Virus record (IMG/VR): IMGVR_UViG_3300040770_000247 | Location: 1-61,491 of that record | DNA: 61,491 bases | Strand: one strand, 5' to 3' | Source: a virus | In this document: piece after piece, positions 53,870 to 60,656 of the stretch | Layout: each line of letters opens with the position of its first letter | Numbering within the stretch: the stretch's first letter is position 1 | Notes under the pieces: model-generated | Databases searched by the model: none | The model's input: the letters and a program-made list of their open reading frames with translations, nothing else | What the model was told of the DNA's origin: nothing | Made by a program: the position numbers and the translations under genes

Positions 53870-53995
53870 TGAAGAGTGTGGAACTCTGAAATTTTATTAT
53901 TTTGAGATGCAGGTTTTTTGGAATTTTATAAAATGGGTACGAGTTCATTACTTACTGAGGGGCACAATCAAAATCAACAACCCCCCCCTCACACA

Positions 53996-54008
53996 GCGCC
54001 TACGGCGC
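53996..54008 (+). promoter_or_regulatory. Virion RNAP hairpin promoter P1
   Basis: GCGCC-TAC-GGCGC, then AAATACAGAGG. A perfect 5-bp stem with a three-base loop and a purine at the loop centre, the form recognised by N4 vRNAP. Drives the 54052 gene. Confidence 0.75.
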
Positions 54009-54051
54009 AAATACAGAGGCACCACCCCGGTGCCGGTACGGAGTACGCAAC

Positions 54052-54228
54052 ATGAAACAAACATGGAATGATATCTGGGCCATCCTCAGCCAGTTCATCA
54101 GCGGTACCAGCCACTACGTCGGCGTCTACGCCAAGGTCGGCCAGTACGCAGAGGAGTCTATCGACTCCTTAATCAAGGAGGCTCGCATCGAGTCCGCCAA
54201 AGAGCTCAAAGCTCTCGAGTCCCTCTAA
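54052..54228 (+). CDS. Early protein 1 (58 aa)
   Basis: Starts ATG 54052 after GGAG, ends TAA 54226. Sequence MKQTWNDIWAILSQF... with an acidic, helical C-terminus. It lies between hairpin promoter P1 and a strong terminator, so it forms its own early unit. Function unknown; N4 early proteins of this size alter host functions. Confidence 0.7.
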   Translation: MKQTWNDIWAILSQFISGTSHYVGVYAKVGQYAEESIDSLIKEARIESAKELKALESL

Positions 54229-54234
54229 CACCTA

Positions 54235-54258
54235 GCCACCCTTCGGGGTGGCTTTAAA
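54235..54258 (+). terminator. Intrinsic terminator after early protein 1
   Basis: GCCACCC-TTCG-GGGTGGC followed by TTTAAAA. Confidence 0.8.
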
Positions 54259-54284
54259 ACTAAGCACACATAAGTGCACACAAC

Positions 54285-54369
54285 AAGAACAGAGATAGTC
54301 AGTTCTTAGATAGACAGAGATAAGAACACACCCTGAGGCAGTACTGCAGGTACACAGGCAGTACCTCAG
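54285..54369 (+). repeat. Competing inverted repeats before promoter P2
   Basis: AAGAAC (54285), GTTCTT (54302) and AAGAAC (54322) can pair in two exclusive ways. The nearby ACAGAGATA occurs twice. Next, CTGAGG-CAG-TACTGC pairs with GCAGTA-CCTCAG (54333-54369), a 12-bp stem with a three-base bulge. No gene in this gap of about 290 bases. Confidence 0.5.
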
Positions 54370-54454
54370 TTACTCCTTATCCTATGTGTTCAGTGTGTGT
54401 TCCTTCACTCCTTTTCCTACATTCATCATACCGATACTCACCCGATACATTGTA

Positions 54455-54469
54455 TGCAACTACGTTGCA
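54455..54469 (+). promoter_or_regulatory. Virion RNAP hairpin promoter P2
   Basis: TGCAAC-TAC-GTTGCA, 6-bp stem, followed by AAGGCAG. The sequence GCAACTACGTTGCAAAG recurs at P3. Just upstream lies ACCCGATACATT, a partial copy of the 26-nt motif. Confidence 0.75.
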
Positions 54470-54518
54470 AAGGCAGTGACAGAGCTCTCTGTCTATAACT
54501 CAAGAATGAGGTGTCTGC

Positions 54519-54695
54519 ATGAATGTTAAAGACCGCGTGTTCGTCCCAATGGATGAGGCAGCCTTAATGATTACTGTATTCAACGAGGATGAAATCCTCT
54601 TCGTTGAAGTGTTTGAAGACAACAGCAGTGTTACTGCTGCTGAAAATTGGTATGCCTCATTGGGCTTTGGTGTATGCAAGGAAACAGTCGTATGA
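54519..54695 (+). CDS. Early protein 2 (58 aa)
   Basis: ATG 54519 after GAGG at seven bases. Acidic; MNVKDRVFVPMDEAALM... . The stop overlaps the next start (ATGA). Controlled by P2. No family recognised. Confidence 0.65.
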   Translation: MNVKDRVFVPMDEAALMITVFNEDEILFVEVFEDNSSVTAAENWYASLGFGVCKETVV

Positions 54696-54814
54696 CTGTT
54701 ATCCGTGGCAGCTCTTTCCAAGTCTGTATTAACCAGGTCTTATCTAAAGGTCTTGGTATCCCAGATAGCACCATCAAGGCCAATGGCCAATGGCGCTTCC
54801 TTTACCTGAACTAA
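54692..54814 (+). CDS. Early protein 3 (40 aa)
   Basis: Overlaps the previous stop by four bases. Sequence MTVIRGSSFQVCINQVL... ending WRFLYLN. A small hairpin GCCAC / GTGGC follows at 54821-54836. Function unknown. Confidence 0.55.
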   Translation: MTVIRGSSFQVCINQVLSKGLGIPDSTIKANGQWRFLYLN

Positions 54815-54860
54815 CCTAGGGCCACTATTCAGTGGCTCTACACTTATCAAGGAAGACCGT

Positions 54861-55043
54861 ATGACCGCTATATACCGTATCTACTTCGCTTTGCTCATCG
54901 TGCCGATGATCAAGCGTGTTGCACCGGCTGCAAGAGGGTGTGCTGACGCGTATGTAAGCGTCATGTGGGACATTGAGGATATGCCGACACTTAGTCGGCG
55001 TATGTGCAAACAGCGACTGCATCGTGAGATGTGGAAGCGGTGA
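54861..55043 (+). CDS. Early protein 4 (60 aa), basic with hydrophobic N-terminus
   Basis: ATG 54861 after AAGGAAG. MTAIYRIYFALLIVPMIKR could be a membrane-associated helix; the C-terminus is Arg/Cys-rich. A terminator follows. Function unknown. Confidence 0.6.
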   Translation: MTAIYRIYFALLIVPMIKRVAPAARGCADAYVSVMWDIEDMPTLSRRMCKQRLHREMWKR

Positions 55044-55048
55044 TCCAT

Positions 55049-55079
55049 GGCCATCCTTAGGGGTGGCCTTATTGCTTTT
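55049..55079 (+). terminator. Intrinsic terminator after early protein 4
   Basis: GGCCA-T-CC / GG-G-TGGCC with a TTAG loop and TTATTGCTTTT after it. Confidence 0.65.
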
Positions 55080-55085
55080 AAGAGC

Positions 55086-55098
55086 GCAACTACGTTGC
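55086..55098 (+). promoter_or_regulatory. Virion RNAP hairpin promoter P3
   Basis: GCAAC-TAC-GTTGC then AAAGTCAG; stem and loop identical to P2. Drives the 55139 gene. Confidence 0.75.
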
Positions 55099-55138
55099 AA
55101 AGTCAGGGCGCTCTTGCCCTCTCATTAGGAGTCGCCTC

Positions 55139-55384
55139 ATGGCCACTAAAGCCGAGCTGCAAGTTGAAGTAACCCGTCTCATGGCTGTTGTTGAGCAACT
55201 CCGTGAGGATGTTGCCCAATTCAGTCACGGTGAAGATAACTTCATCAGTGAGATAATGGCCCTCAATGCCCAACTGGCAGAGAAGTCCGAGATGGTTGTT
55301 GTTGCTCCAACCGCCTCACGCAAGCAGCTAATGGCTGCTGCGAAGGCTCATGCAATGACCACAGGCCGCTGTGTGCGTGTCTGA
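55139..55384 (+). CDS. Early protein 5 (81 aa), coiled coil
   Basis: ATG 55139 after TTAGGAG. The first 60 residues form a coiled coil (ELQVEVTRLMAVVEQLREDV); C-terminus basic. Followed by a strong terminator. Function unknown. Confidence 0.65.
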   Translation: MATKAELQVEVTRLMAVVEQLREDVAQFSHGEDNFISEIMALNAQLAEKSEMVVVAPTASRKQLMAAAKAHAMTTGRCVRV

Positions 55385-55388
55385 AAAT

Positions 55389-55414
55389 GGGGGAGCTTTG
55401 CTCCCCTTTGCTTT
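55389..55414 (+). terminator. Intrinsic terminator after early protein 5
   Basis: GGGGAGC-TTT-GCTCCCC then TTTGCTTTATT. Confidence 0.85.
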
Positions 55415-55433
55415 ATTACATAAGGAACTTCGT

Positions 55434-55691
55434 ATGCGCGTAGTCATCCATGTACCTGATTCACTGTTTCCAGCCGAGTACACCTTAGAAGGTGAGATCG
55501 ACGTACTCGTTGAAAAGGAAGTTGAGTACCTACTCAACAGGGGTTCTCAGGACTTTAAAAAAGGCCTGCTGCTGTGCCGAGAGTTGGGCATTGCTGTGCA
55601 TGAGTACTACCCGGAATCGGGCAATGTAGGTTCTCAACATAAAACCAACATCCAGTGCCCTAAGGCACATCCAGATATCTGGAATAACTAA
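55434..55691 (+). CDS. Early protein 6 (85 aa)
   Basis: ATG 55434 after AAGGAAC; a longer reading would begin inside the previous gene and pass the terminator. Acidic middle (EGEIDVLVEKEVEYL) and GLLLCRELGIAVHEYYP. Terminator follows. Function unknown. Confidence 0.65.
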   Translation: MRVVIHVPDSLFPAEYTLEGEIDVLVEKEVEYLLNRGSQDFKKGLLLCRELGIAVHEYYPESGNVGSQHKTNIQCPKAHPDIWNN

Positions 55692-55695
55692 CACT

Positions 55696-55721
55696 AACCA
55701 CCTTCGGGTGGTTTTGTTTTT
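55696..55721 (+). terminator. Intrinsic terminator after early protein 6
   Basis: AACCACC-TTCG-GGTGGTT then TTGTTTTT. Confidence 0.85.
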
Positions 55722-55742
55722 AAAAGCACACAAGCTAAAGGC

Positions 55743-55755
55743 GAGCCTACGGCTC
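55743..55755 (+). promoter_or_regulatory. Virion RNAP hairpin promoter P4
   Basis: GAGCC-TAC-GGCTC then AAAGATAGG. Same architecture as P1-P3. The unit it drives has no credible coding sequence. Confidence 0.75.
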
Positions 55756-55940
55756 AAAGATAGGAGCAAGGGCAAGAGCAACAGAGCCCCTTGTTTCCTC
55801 TTCGCAGATTGATCCCTGCTTAGTACTACGGCTTTGATCAAGCACCGGTGGATTGGTAATCCACTGCGACCCTACTGCCTAACCAGCCAAGCCAGTGGAA
55901 TTCTGGTAACAACCCCTTCTTCGGAAGGGGTTTGTTCTTT
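55756..55940 (+). ncRNA. Putative early non-coding RNA
   Basis: About 180 bases between promoter P4 and a UUCG terminator. There is no ATG, and GTG/TTG frames are very short or run through the terminator without a ribosome-binding site. Several hairpins are visible: CAAGGG / CCCTTG near 55767-55790, GCAG / CTGC near 55804, a 7-bp GTGGATT / AATCCAC with GGT loop (55848-55864), and the terminator stem. The rest of 55692-56094 holds terminators and promoters P4 and P5. Confidence 0.5.
55911..55940 (+). terminator. Intrinsic terminator of the coding-free early unit
   Basis: AACCCCTTC-TTCG-GAAGGGGTT (9-bp stem) then TGTTCTTTT. Confidence 0.85.
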
Positions 55941-56025
55941 TAAAAGCACACAGTCAAAAGCGCTGTGCCCTCTCTATCGCGTACACCCTTTAAAGCCAGT
56001 CAGTCAGTTACCAAAGATCAGAGGC

Positions 56026-56038
56026 GGCGCTACGCGCC
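56026..56038 (+). promoter_or_regulatory. Virion RNAP hairpin promoter P5
   Basis: GGCGC-TAC-GCGCC then AAATACAAGG; downstream bases resemble P1. It is the last hairpin of this form before the RNAP1/RNAP2 genes. Confidence 0.75.
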
Positions 56039-56094
56039 AAATACAAGGCTACAAGCGAATGACTCGTTTGGCCAAAACTACTGGAGATACACCC

Positions 56095-56367
56095 ATGTCT
56101 TTTAACACCGGCGTACAGCGTAACCAGAACACCAATGCCGCTCAGCAGAATGACAGCTGGAAGGCTCAGGCTTTCATCAATATCTATGTGCCTACGCCTG
56201 AAGGCGGTAAGCGCAAGTTGGGTTCGATCCCCCTGAAAGACAGCAAGCAGTTCGATGCCAAGATGATTGAGCGTCTGAACCAAGAAGGCGGTCTGGAGGC
56301 ATTGCGTGATGCCCTGATCATCGATTTCCAAATGGCAGATAAAGAAGTCTCTTCAGTAGGCTTCTAA
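56095..56367 (+). CDS. Early protein 7 (90 aa)
   Basis: ATG 56095 after GGAG. Asn/Gln-rich start (MSFNTGVQRNQNTNAAQQND), then a compact domain WKAQAFINIYVPTPEGGKRK. Similar small early proteins occur in Pseudomonas podoviruses, function unknown. A longer upstream reading crosses P5 and a terminator and is rejected. Confidence 0.7.
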   Translation: MSFNTGVQRNQNTNAAQQNDSWKAQAFINIYVPTPEGGKRKLGSIPLKDSKQFDAKMIERLNQEGGLEALRDALIIDFQMADKEVSSVGF

Positions 56368-56376
56368 GCCTCTTTC

Positions 56377-56410
56377 CCTGCACCCATTCGGGTGTGGGGT
56401 TATTTATTCA
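56377..56410 (+). terminator. Weak intrinsic terminator
   Basis: CACCC-ATTC-GGGTG flanked by CC..GG, then GGGTTATTTATT. Confidence 0.5.
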
Positions 56411-56423
56411 CAAGGAAGAAACC

Positions 56424-56660
56424 ATGGAATCTCCCAACGTATACACACGCCATACCAAGCTGAATAGCATCCTCTTGGATGGCTGGAGCATGGGCTTTCA
56501 ACCTGACCAGACACTGCGCGAAGCCAGTGCAGCAGGCTATGCACTCTGTGTTGTAGAGCCTAAACTAAATGCTTACTGGGGCCGTCTTGATGCTGAAGTG
56601 AATGCGTTCATGAAGGCACATGAACCCACGTACGCACCTGATCCATTCCCCTTCAAATAA
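56424..56660 (+). CDS. Early protein 8 (78 aa)
   Basis: ATG 56424 after AAGGAAG. Contains RLDAEVNAFMKAHEP. Followed ten bases later by another small gene with a similar ribosome-binding site. No family recognised. Confidence 0.6.
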   Translation: MESPNVYTRHTKLNSILLDGWSMGFQPDQTLREASAAGYALCVVEPKLNAYWGRLDAEVNAFMKAHEPTYAPDPFPFK

Positions 56661-56670
56661 GGAAGAAACC

Positions 56671-56901
56671 ATGAACCAGCAAGTTGCTGTACTGACCAAA
56701 CACTTCACTCAGTGGATGCAAGAAAGTGTCTTTGAATTTGATGAAGACTTTCGTTTCAGGCAAGCAAAACGTCTGCTGCTGGCCAATGGGGTAAGTCTCA
56801 GTATCCAAGCCAGTCAGTACGCTTACTGCTACCCAAGAGAGATCCTTCCTTACGCACAGTACAGTACAGTAAGTTTGAAGTGGGCTACCCCTCTGAAGTA
56901 A
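56671..56901 (+). CDS. Early protein 9 (76 aa as read; probably truncated by a frameshift)
   Basis: ATG 56671 after AAGGAAG. The frame ends at 56901, soon after three tandem ACAGT units (56856-56870). Removing one unit would continue into 54 good codons ending at TAA 57033. Thus the visible 76-residue product looks like a shortened form of a protein of about 119 residues. The N-terminal part is acidic and helical. Confidence 0.55.
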   Translation: MNQQVAVLTKHFTQWMQESVFEFDEDFRFRQAKRLLLANGVSLSIQASQYAYCYPREILPYAQYSTVSLKWATPLK

Positions 56902-57035
56902 TAGAGGCTCTGATGCCCTATTGCGAAGATTCTAATAGGCCCACTGAAACAGTCTATGGGTATGTACCACTTGAGGTACTGGACGCTTACATAGCCTCTG
57001 TAGGCGGTGTGACAGGGTATGCAGAACCAGGTTAA
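56871..57035 (+). pseudogene. Out-of-frame C-terminal remnant of early protein 9
   Basis: Reads KFEVGYPSEVIEALMPYCED... and ...YGYVPLEVLDAYIASVGG, a protein-like sequence in the frame opened by deleting five bases (or a -1 shift) in the ACAGT repeat. No start codon or ribosome-binding site of its own is evident. A terminator follows the stop. Confidence 0.5.
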
Positions 57036-57038
57036 CCA

Positions 57039-57066
57039 GAGCCCCGATTAAGGGGCTCATTCATTT
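57039..57066 (+). terminator. Intrinsic terminator
   Basis: GAGCCCC-GATTAA-GGGGCTC then ATTCATTT. It follows the stop of the out-of-frame remnant, supporting that frame as the original gene end. Confidence 0.65.
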
Positions 57067-57139
57067 CAGTGAGATAGGCAGAAGCGTCCCGCTTTGGGAT
57101 GACGTGGGCCTATGCCCGGCATTCAGTAAGGAAGCCAGC

Positions 57140-57403
57140 ATGACTTATCTAGTACTGGCAGTTCACATGAACTCCCGACAACTGTTCCCCATTGAGCTCC
57201 ATGGCAAATACATATCCGCTGCCTATTCAGCTGCACTTCGCATTTCCACATCAAACGCACAGACATACCTTTACAAACCTGATGGTAAGAACTGGTACTC
57301 GTACAGGCATGAACCTGGCCGAGAACTTATAAACCGCTGGTCTTTTATCCATGAATCAGAAATACCCGTAGAACTCAGAGCCATAGCCCTACTTCACAAT
57401 TAG
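57140..57403 (+). CDS. Early paralog family member 1
   Basis: 87 residues from ATG 57140 (AAGGAAG upstream). The C-terminus SEIPVELRAIALLHN carries the P-x-E-x-R-A-x-x-L-L motif shared by seven small proteins at 57.1-61.1 kb. The N-terminal part is a small beta domain. Ends ten bases before RNAP1. Function unknown. Confidence 0.65.
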   Translation: MTYLVLAVHMNSRQLFPIELHGKYISAAYSAALRISTSNAQTYLYKPDGKNWYSYRHEPGRELINRWSFIHESEIPVELRAIALLHN

Positions 57404-57413
57404 GAGAACACCC

Positions 57414-58325
57414 ATGAATGCTCCCGTACGCATGCTGCCTACTGATATTCAGTTGGCCAATGAATACCGTTTCAACCGTAAGCACGTAGATGGCTACTTG
57501 AAGCGTGAGCTGCTGGAGCATCAAGACAATGCAGCCATGCTGGCCATGGGTGTTGAGCTCATCAATGAATGGCGTAGCCAAGAGTATTACGCCAGTAAGA
57601 ATGCACGACTCGCACAGCTTGAGCTGTTGGATATTGCAGACCTTGTTCTTCAGATATTCTTGCAGTGTGGCTACTGCCAGAAGGAAGAGTTACTGACTTC
57701 TGTATCCGCCCAGCTGGCGGGACGCCTGCGCTTCAGTGATAAGCCAGAAGCCCTAACTACCATTGCTGAAATGCTCGCTGTGCTGTGTCAGACAGATGCC
57801 TTTGACATCAACAAAGCAGACCGTCAGGCCTCGCTGATGCTGGTGTCGAACCTCCACTTCAGTGAGGAGGTGAGGGGCTTTATCTATAATGCGACGTTCT
57901 TGCCTCCACTTGTCTGTGTGCCTGAACTGGTCACCAACAACCACCAGAGTGGCTACCTGACCCACAACGATTCGTTGATCTTGGGTAAAGGGAATCACCA
58001 CGATGGTGATGTCTGTCTGGACGTTATCAACCTGCAAAACCAGATCCCTCTTAGCCTGTCTCTGGACTTCCTGAAGTCCTGTGAGATGGAACCTAAAGAG
58101 GTGCTTACCACCGGTGAGCAGCTGGAGCAGTGGCACCAGTTCAAGACCCAAGCCAATGAGCTGATGATCCTTCTGGTCAACCAGGGCAACCGTATACACC
58201 TCACCCACAAGGTGGATTGCCGCGGTCGTCTGTACTCGGTTGGCTATCACATCAACACGCAAGGTACTGCCTTTCAGAAGGCAGCCCTTGAGCTGGCAGA
58301 TGAAGAGATCGTGGAGGGTGTATGA
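57414..58325 (+). CDS. T7-type RNA polymerase, N-terminal subunit (N4 RNAP1-like)
   Basis: 303 residues. Corresponds to the N-terminal and T/DxxGR part of a T7-like polymerase: VDCRGRLYSVGYHINTQG, with D268-C-R270-G-R272. Motifs A, B and C are absent here and found in the 59315 gene, exactly the split of N4 RNAPII. Expected to form a heterodimer that transcribes middle genes. Overlaps the next gene by four bases. Confidence 0.9.
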   Translation: MNAPVRMLPTDIQLANEYRFNRKHVDGYLKRELLEHQDNAAMLAMGVELINEWRSQEYYASKNARLAQLELLDIADLVLQIFLQCGYCQKEELLTSVSAQLAGRLRFSDKPEALTTIAEMLAVLCQTDAFDINKADRQASLMLVSNLHFSEEVRGFIYNATFLPPLVCVPELVTNNHQSGYLTHNDSLILGKGNHHDGDVCLDVINLQNQIPLSLSLDFLKSCEMEPKEVLTTGEQLEQWHQFKTQANELMILLVNQGNRIHLTHKVDCRGRLYSVGYHINTQGTAFQKAALELADEEIVEGV

Positions 58326-58594
58326 AGCGTAAAGAACTGGTCATCTGGACAGAAGACGGGCACCTGACTGGCCGAGTGTTTGATAGTTCAGGTGCTGTGG
58401 ACGAGTTCCTTGGAGGGTGGTCAGAGCCTGCAACAGAACCCATTTGGAATCTGGTTGTTGGTGAACGTTGGTACACCAGCAAAAACCCGAAAGGAGGCCT
58501 CTATCAACCCAGTGATGGCCCTGACTATCTGTTCACAGTATCACCTGAAATGATGCCTCCAGAAGTCAGGGCCTTGGCCCTGCTGCTGTTATGA
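58322..58594 (+). CDS. Early paralog family member 2
   Basis: 90 residues; C-terminus SPEMMPPEVRALALLLL shows the family motif. Inserted directly after RNAP1, overlapping it by four bases. Overlaps the next member by four bases. Confidence 0.65.
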   Translation: MKRKELVIWTEDGHLTGRVFDSSGAVDEFLGGWSEPATEPIWNLVVGERWYTSKNPKGGLYQPSDGPDYLFTVSPEMMPPEVRALALLLL

Positions 58595-58854
58595 GCAGTA
58601 TCGAGTACCTGTATTGGTACGAGGGTGATGAGCTCAAACACTTTGTAGGTACGTTCAGGGAAATCGCTTTTACCTGCGCAGAAAACAAAGCAGCGGTTTA
58701 CTTCTGCTACTCCATCCACATGCAATTCATCCTTCCGTGGTACCGCCTTGGCCCAGGCTTCCGAGTAACAGAAACCATTAAACGGTTGGAGGATGTACCT
58801 CCCGACATACGTGCCCTGCACCTACTCATCTACCGAGGTGACTATGGAGAATAG
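58591..58854 (+). CDS. Early paralog family member 3
   Basis: 87 residues; N-terminal EYLYWYEGDELKHF and C-terminal EDVPPDIRALHLLIY. Aromatic-rich middle. Coupled to its neighbours. Confidence 0.65.
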   Translation: MSSIEYLYWYEGDELKHFVGTFREIAFTCAENKAAVYFCYSIHMQFILPWYRLGPGFRVTETIKRLEDVPPDIRALHLLIYRGDYGE

Positions 58855-58856
58855 CC

Positions 58857-59066
58857 ATGTACCGCGTCTATAAGAACGATGAGCTGTACCTTGAGAATAC
58901 GTACTACCCCTCCACAAAAGGGGAGTGCTACGTCTACAGCGCTCAAAATAATTGGTGGACATACCAACCGCCTAGCAGTGCTGTCGCAAGACTAATACCT
59001 GCATACGATGTGCCTGCCGTGTACCGGGCAATAAACCTACTTCTCTGCCAAGGAGATACCAAATAA
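58857..59066 (+). CDS. Early paralog family member 4
   Basis: 69 residues; N-terminal YRVYKNDELYLENT and C-terminal YDVPAVYRAINLLLC. Starts two bases after the previous stop. Confidence 0.65.
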   Translation: MYRVYKNDELYLENTYYPSTKGECYVYSAQNNWWTYQPPSSAVARLIPAYDVPAVYRAINLLLCQGDTK

Positions 59067-59080
59067 CCAATAGGTGAACC

Positions 59081-59302
59081 ATGCCCATCTACCTGTTTGA
59101 ACCAGATAAGCCTATGCGTCCGGTTCAGCGACTGCCTAACAAGAGTGCCATTGCTAAAAGCTACGCCTATATAGTGTTCTTGCCCACTGGCGTAACAACC
59201 TTCTGTGTGTTCTCCCCTAGCTCAGAGGGCTGGCTGGAAATCAAGCCTGAAGGTGTTCCACCTGAATACCGGGCTATGGCCCTGCTGATCCCTACCTCCT
59301 AA
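59081..59302 (+). CDS. Early paralog family member 5
   Basis: 73 residues; C-terminus EGVPPEYRAMALLIP. Lies 12 bases before RNAP2. Confidence 0.65.
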   Translation: MPIYLFEPDKPMRPVQRLPNKSAIAKSYAYIVFLPTGVTTFCVFSPSSEGWLEIKPEGVPPEYRAMALLIPTS

Positions 59303-59314
59303 GGAATAACCCAC

Positions 59315-60550
59315 ATGAATACCTATACCGGATTTCAGTATCTGTTGATTGACTGCGCCAACGCATTTGATCTGGACAAGCTCCTGTTTGAACAGCGTAT
59401 CGAGTGGGCTACCAGCAACCTTGATCGTTTGGAAGACATCGTTGACCAGGCTACCGTAAAGCCGCTATTCATCAAGGCCACCCAGGCCATCCGTAAAGCT
59501 CAGAACCATCAGCCTACTGGTCACCTTGTGGCCATGGATGCTGTGTGCTCAGGCATGCAGATCATGAGTGCTATCACCGGCTGTGTCAGTGGTGCTACTG
59601 CCACTGGCATGGTTGACCCAGAACGCCGTGCTGATGCCTACACCGAAACCACTGGTGTAATGGCCGGTATCTTGGGTGAAGCGGTTGAAGTGCCGCGTGC
59701 TGATGTAAAGCAGTCTGTTATGACGGTTCTTTATGGAAGCAAGGCTGAGCCTAAGGCCATCTTTGGCGAAGATACACCTGCACTGGCTGCGTTCTATCAA
59801 GCCATGCAGATCATCGCACCAGGAGCCTGTGAGCTGCTTCAGGACCTACTGGACAGCTGGCAGTCCTTTGCCTTGAACCATGAATGGCAACTGCCTGATG
59901 GCTTCAATGCCAAGGTCAAGGTCATGCAGATGAACGAGTGCCGTATCGAGGTGGATGAACTGGATCATGCGTCTATGACGTACCAGTACTACACCAACGA
60001 AGGCAGTGAGAAAGGTCTCAGCAATGTGGCCAATGTCATCCACTCGATCGATGGATTCATCCTGCGTGAAATGACCCGTCGCTGTAACCACCACAACAGC
60101 ACCACCGTGATTGCTGATGGTGTGTTTGAAACTGAGCTGCTGGCCCGTAGCTTGGGTGAGATGCGCAAGTTCAGTGACAACGAAGATGTGCAGTACTACG
60201 TCGACCTGTATGAAGCCAGTGGTATGGCTTCAGTGGTCATCCTGCCGCACCTGAATGCACAGAACGTGAGCCAGCTATCTGACGCTCACCTACGTGCACT
60301 CAAGGCACTGACCAACACCATGCAGGCTTACAAGCCTTTCCCTCTGGTGACTATCCACGACTCGTTTGCAGCACACGCTAACAACGTCAACTGGGTACGC
60401 CATTGGTACAAGGAGATCCTGGCTGAACTCGCAGACTCAGTGATTCTGGATCATGTATTGAGCCAGATCCATGGCATGCCAGGCCACTTCACTAAGCTGA
60501 GCAACAACCTGTCTCAGTTGATCCGCAACTCAAACTACGCCCTCAGTTAA
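59315..60550 (+). CDS. T7-type RNA polymerase, C-terminal subunit (N4 RNAP2-like)
   Basis: 411 residues, close in size to N4 RNAP2. Motif A MDAVCSGMQ with D75, motif B KQSVMTVLYGS with K132 and Y140 (eight apart), motif C TIHDSFAAH with D349. These are the palm catalytic residues and the nucleotide-binding helix. Together with RNAP1 it makes one polymerase for middle transcription. The two genes are separated here by four small genes. Confidence 0.93.
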   Translation: MNTYTGFQYLLIDCANAFDLDKLLFEQRIEWATSNLDRLEDIVDQATVKPLFIKATQAIRKAQNHQPTGHLVAMDAVCSGMQIMSAITGCVSGATATGMVDPERRADAYTETTGVMAGILGEAVEVPRADVKQSVMTVLYGSKAEPKAIFGEDTPALAAFYQAMQIIAPGACELLQDLLDSWQSFALNHEWQLPDGFNAKVKVMQMNECRIEVDELDHASMTYQYYTNEGSEKGLSNVANVIHSIDGFILREMTRRCNHHNSTTVIADGVFETELLARSLGEMRKFSDNEDVQYYVDLYEASGMASVVILPHLNAQNVSQLSDAHLRALKALTNTMQAYKPFPLVTIHDSFAAHANNVNWVRHWYKEILAELADSVILDHVLSQIHGMPGHFTKLSNNLSQLIRNSNYALS

Positions 60551-60554
60551 ACAG

Positions 60555-60569
60555 GTGCCCTCCGGGCAC
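60555..60569 (+). repeat. GTGCCC hairpin, copy 2
   Basis: GTGCCC-TCC-GGGCAC after ACAG and before TAAGTGAA; near copy of the site at 23395-23410. Placed just after RNAP2. Confidence 0.5.
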
Positions 60570-60588
60570 TAAGTGAATTGGGACCTTG

Positions 60589-60619
60589 CCTCACTCCTTC
60601 GGGAGTGGGGCTTTATTTT
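60589..60619 (+). terminator. Intrinsic terminator after RNAP2
   Basis: CCTCACTCC-TTCG-GGAGTGGGG (one G-T pair) then CTTTATTTT. Confidence 0.8.
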
Positions 60620-60656
60620 GTCTCAGCCATCTTCAGTTGATAGAGCAGAGACAGTC

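Noticed and set aside
55801-55910. Possible tRNA in the coding-free early unit
   Set aside because: A GTGGATT/AATCCAC hairpin is present but there is no T-loop GTTCGA-type sequence, acceptor stem or cloverleaf.
55834-56094. Upstream extension of early protein 7 from a TTG
   Set aside because: It would read through a perfect terminator and hairpin promoter P5; ATG 56095 has its own GGAG.
57070-57130. Sixth vRNAP hairpin near GTCCCGCTTTGGGAT
   Set aside because: The stem is only four bases with a five-base loop and there is no TAC loop or AAA tail.
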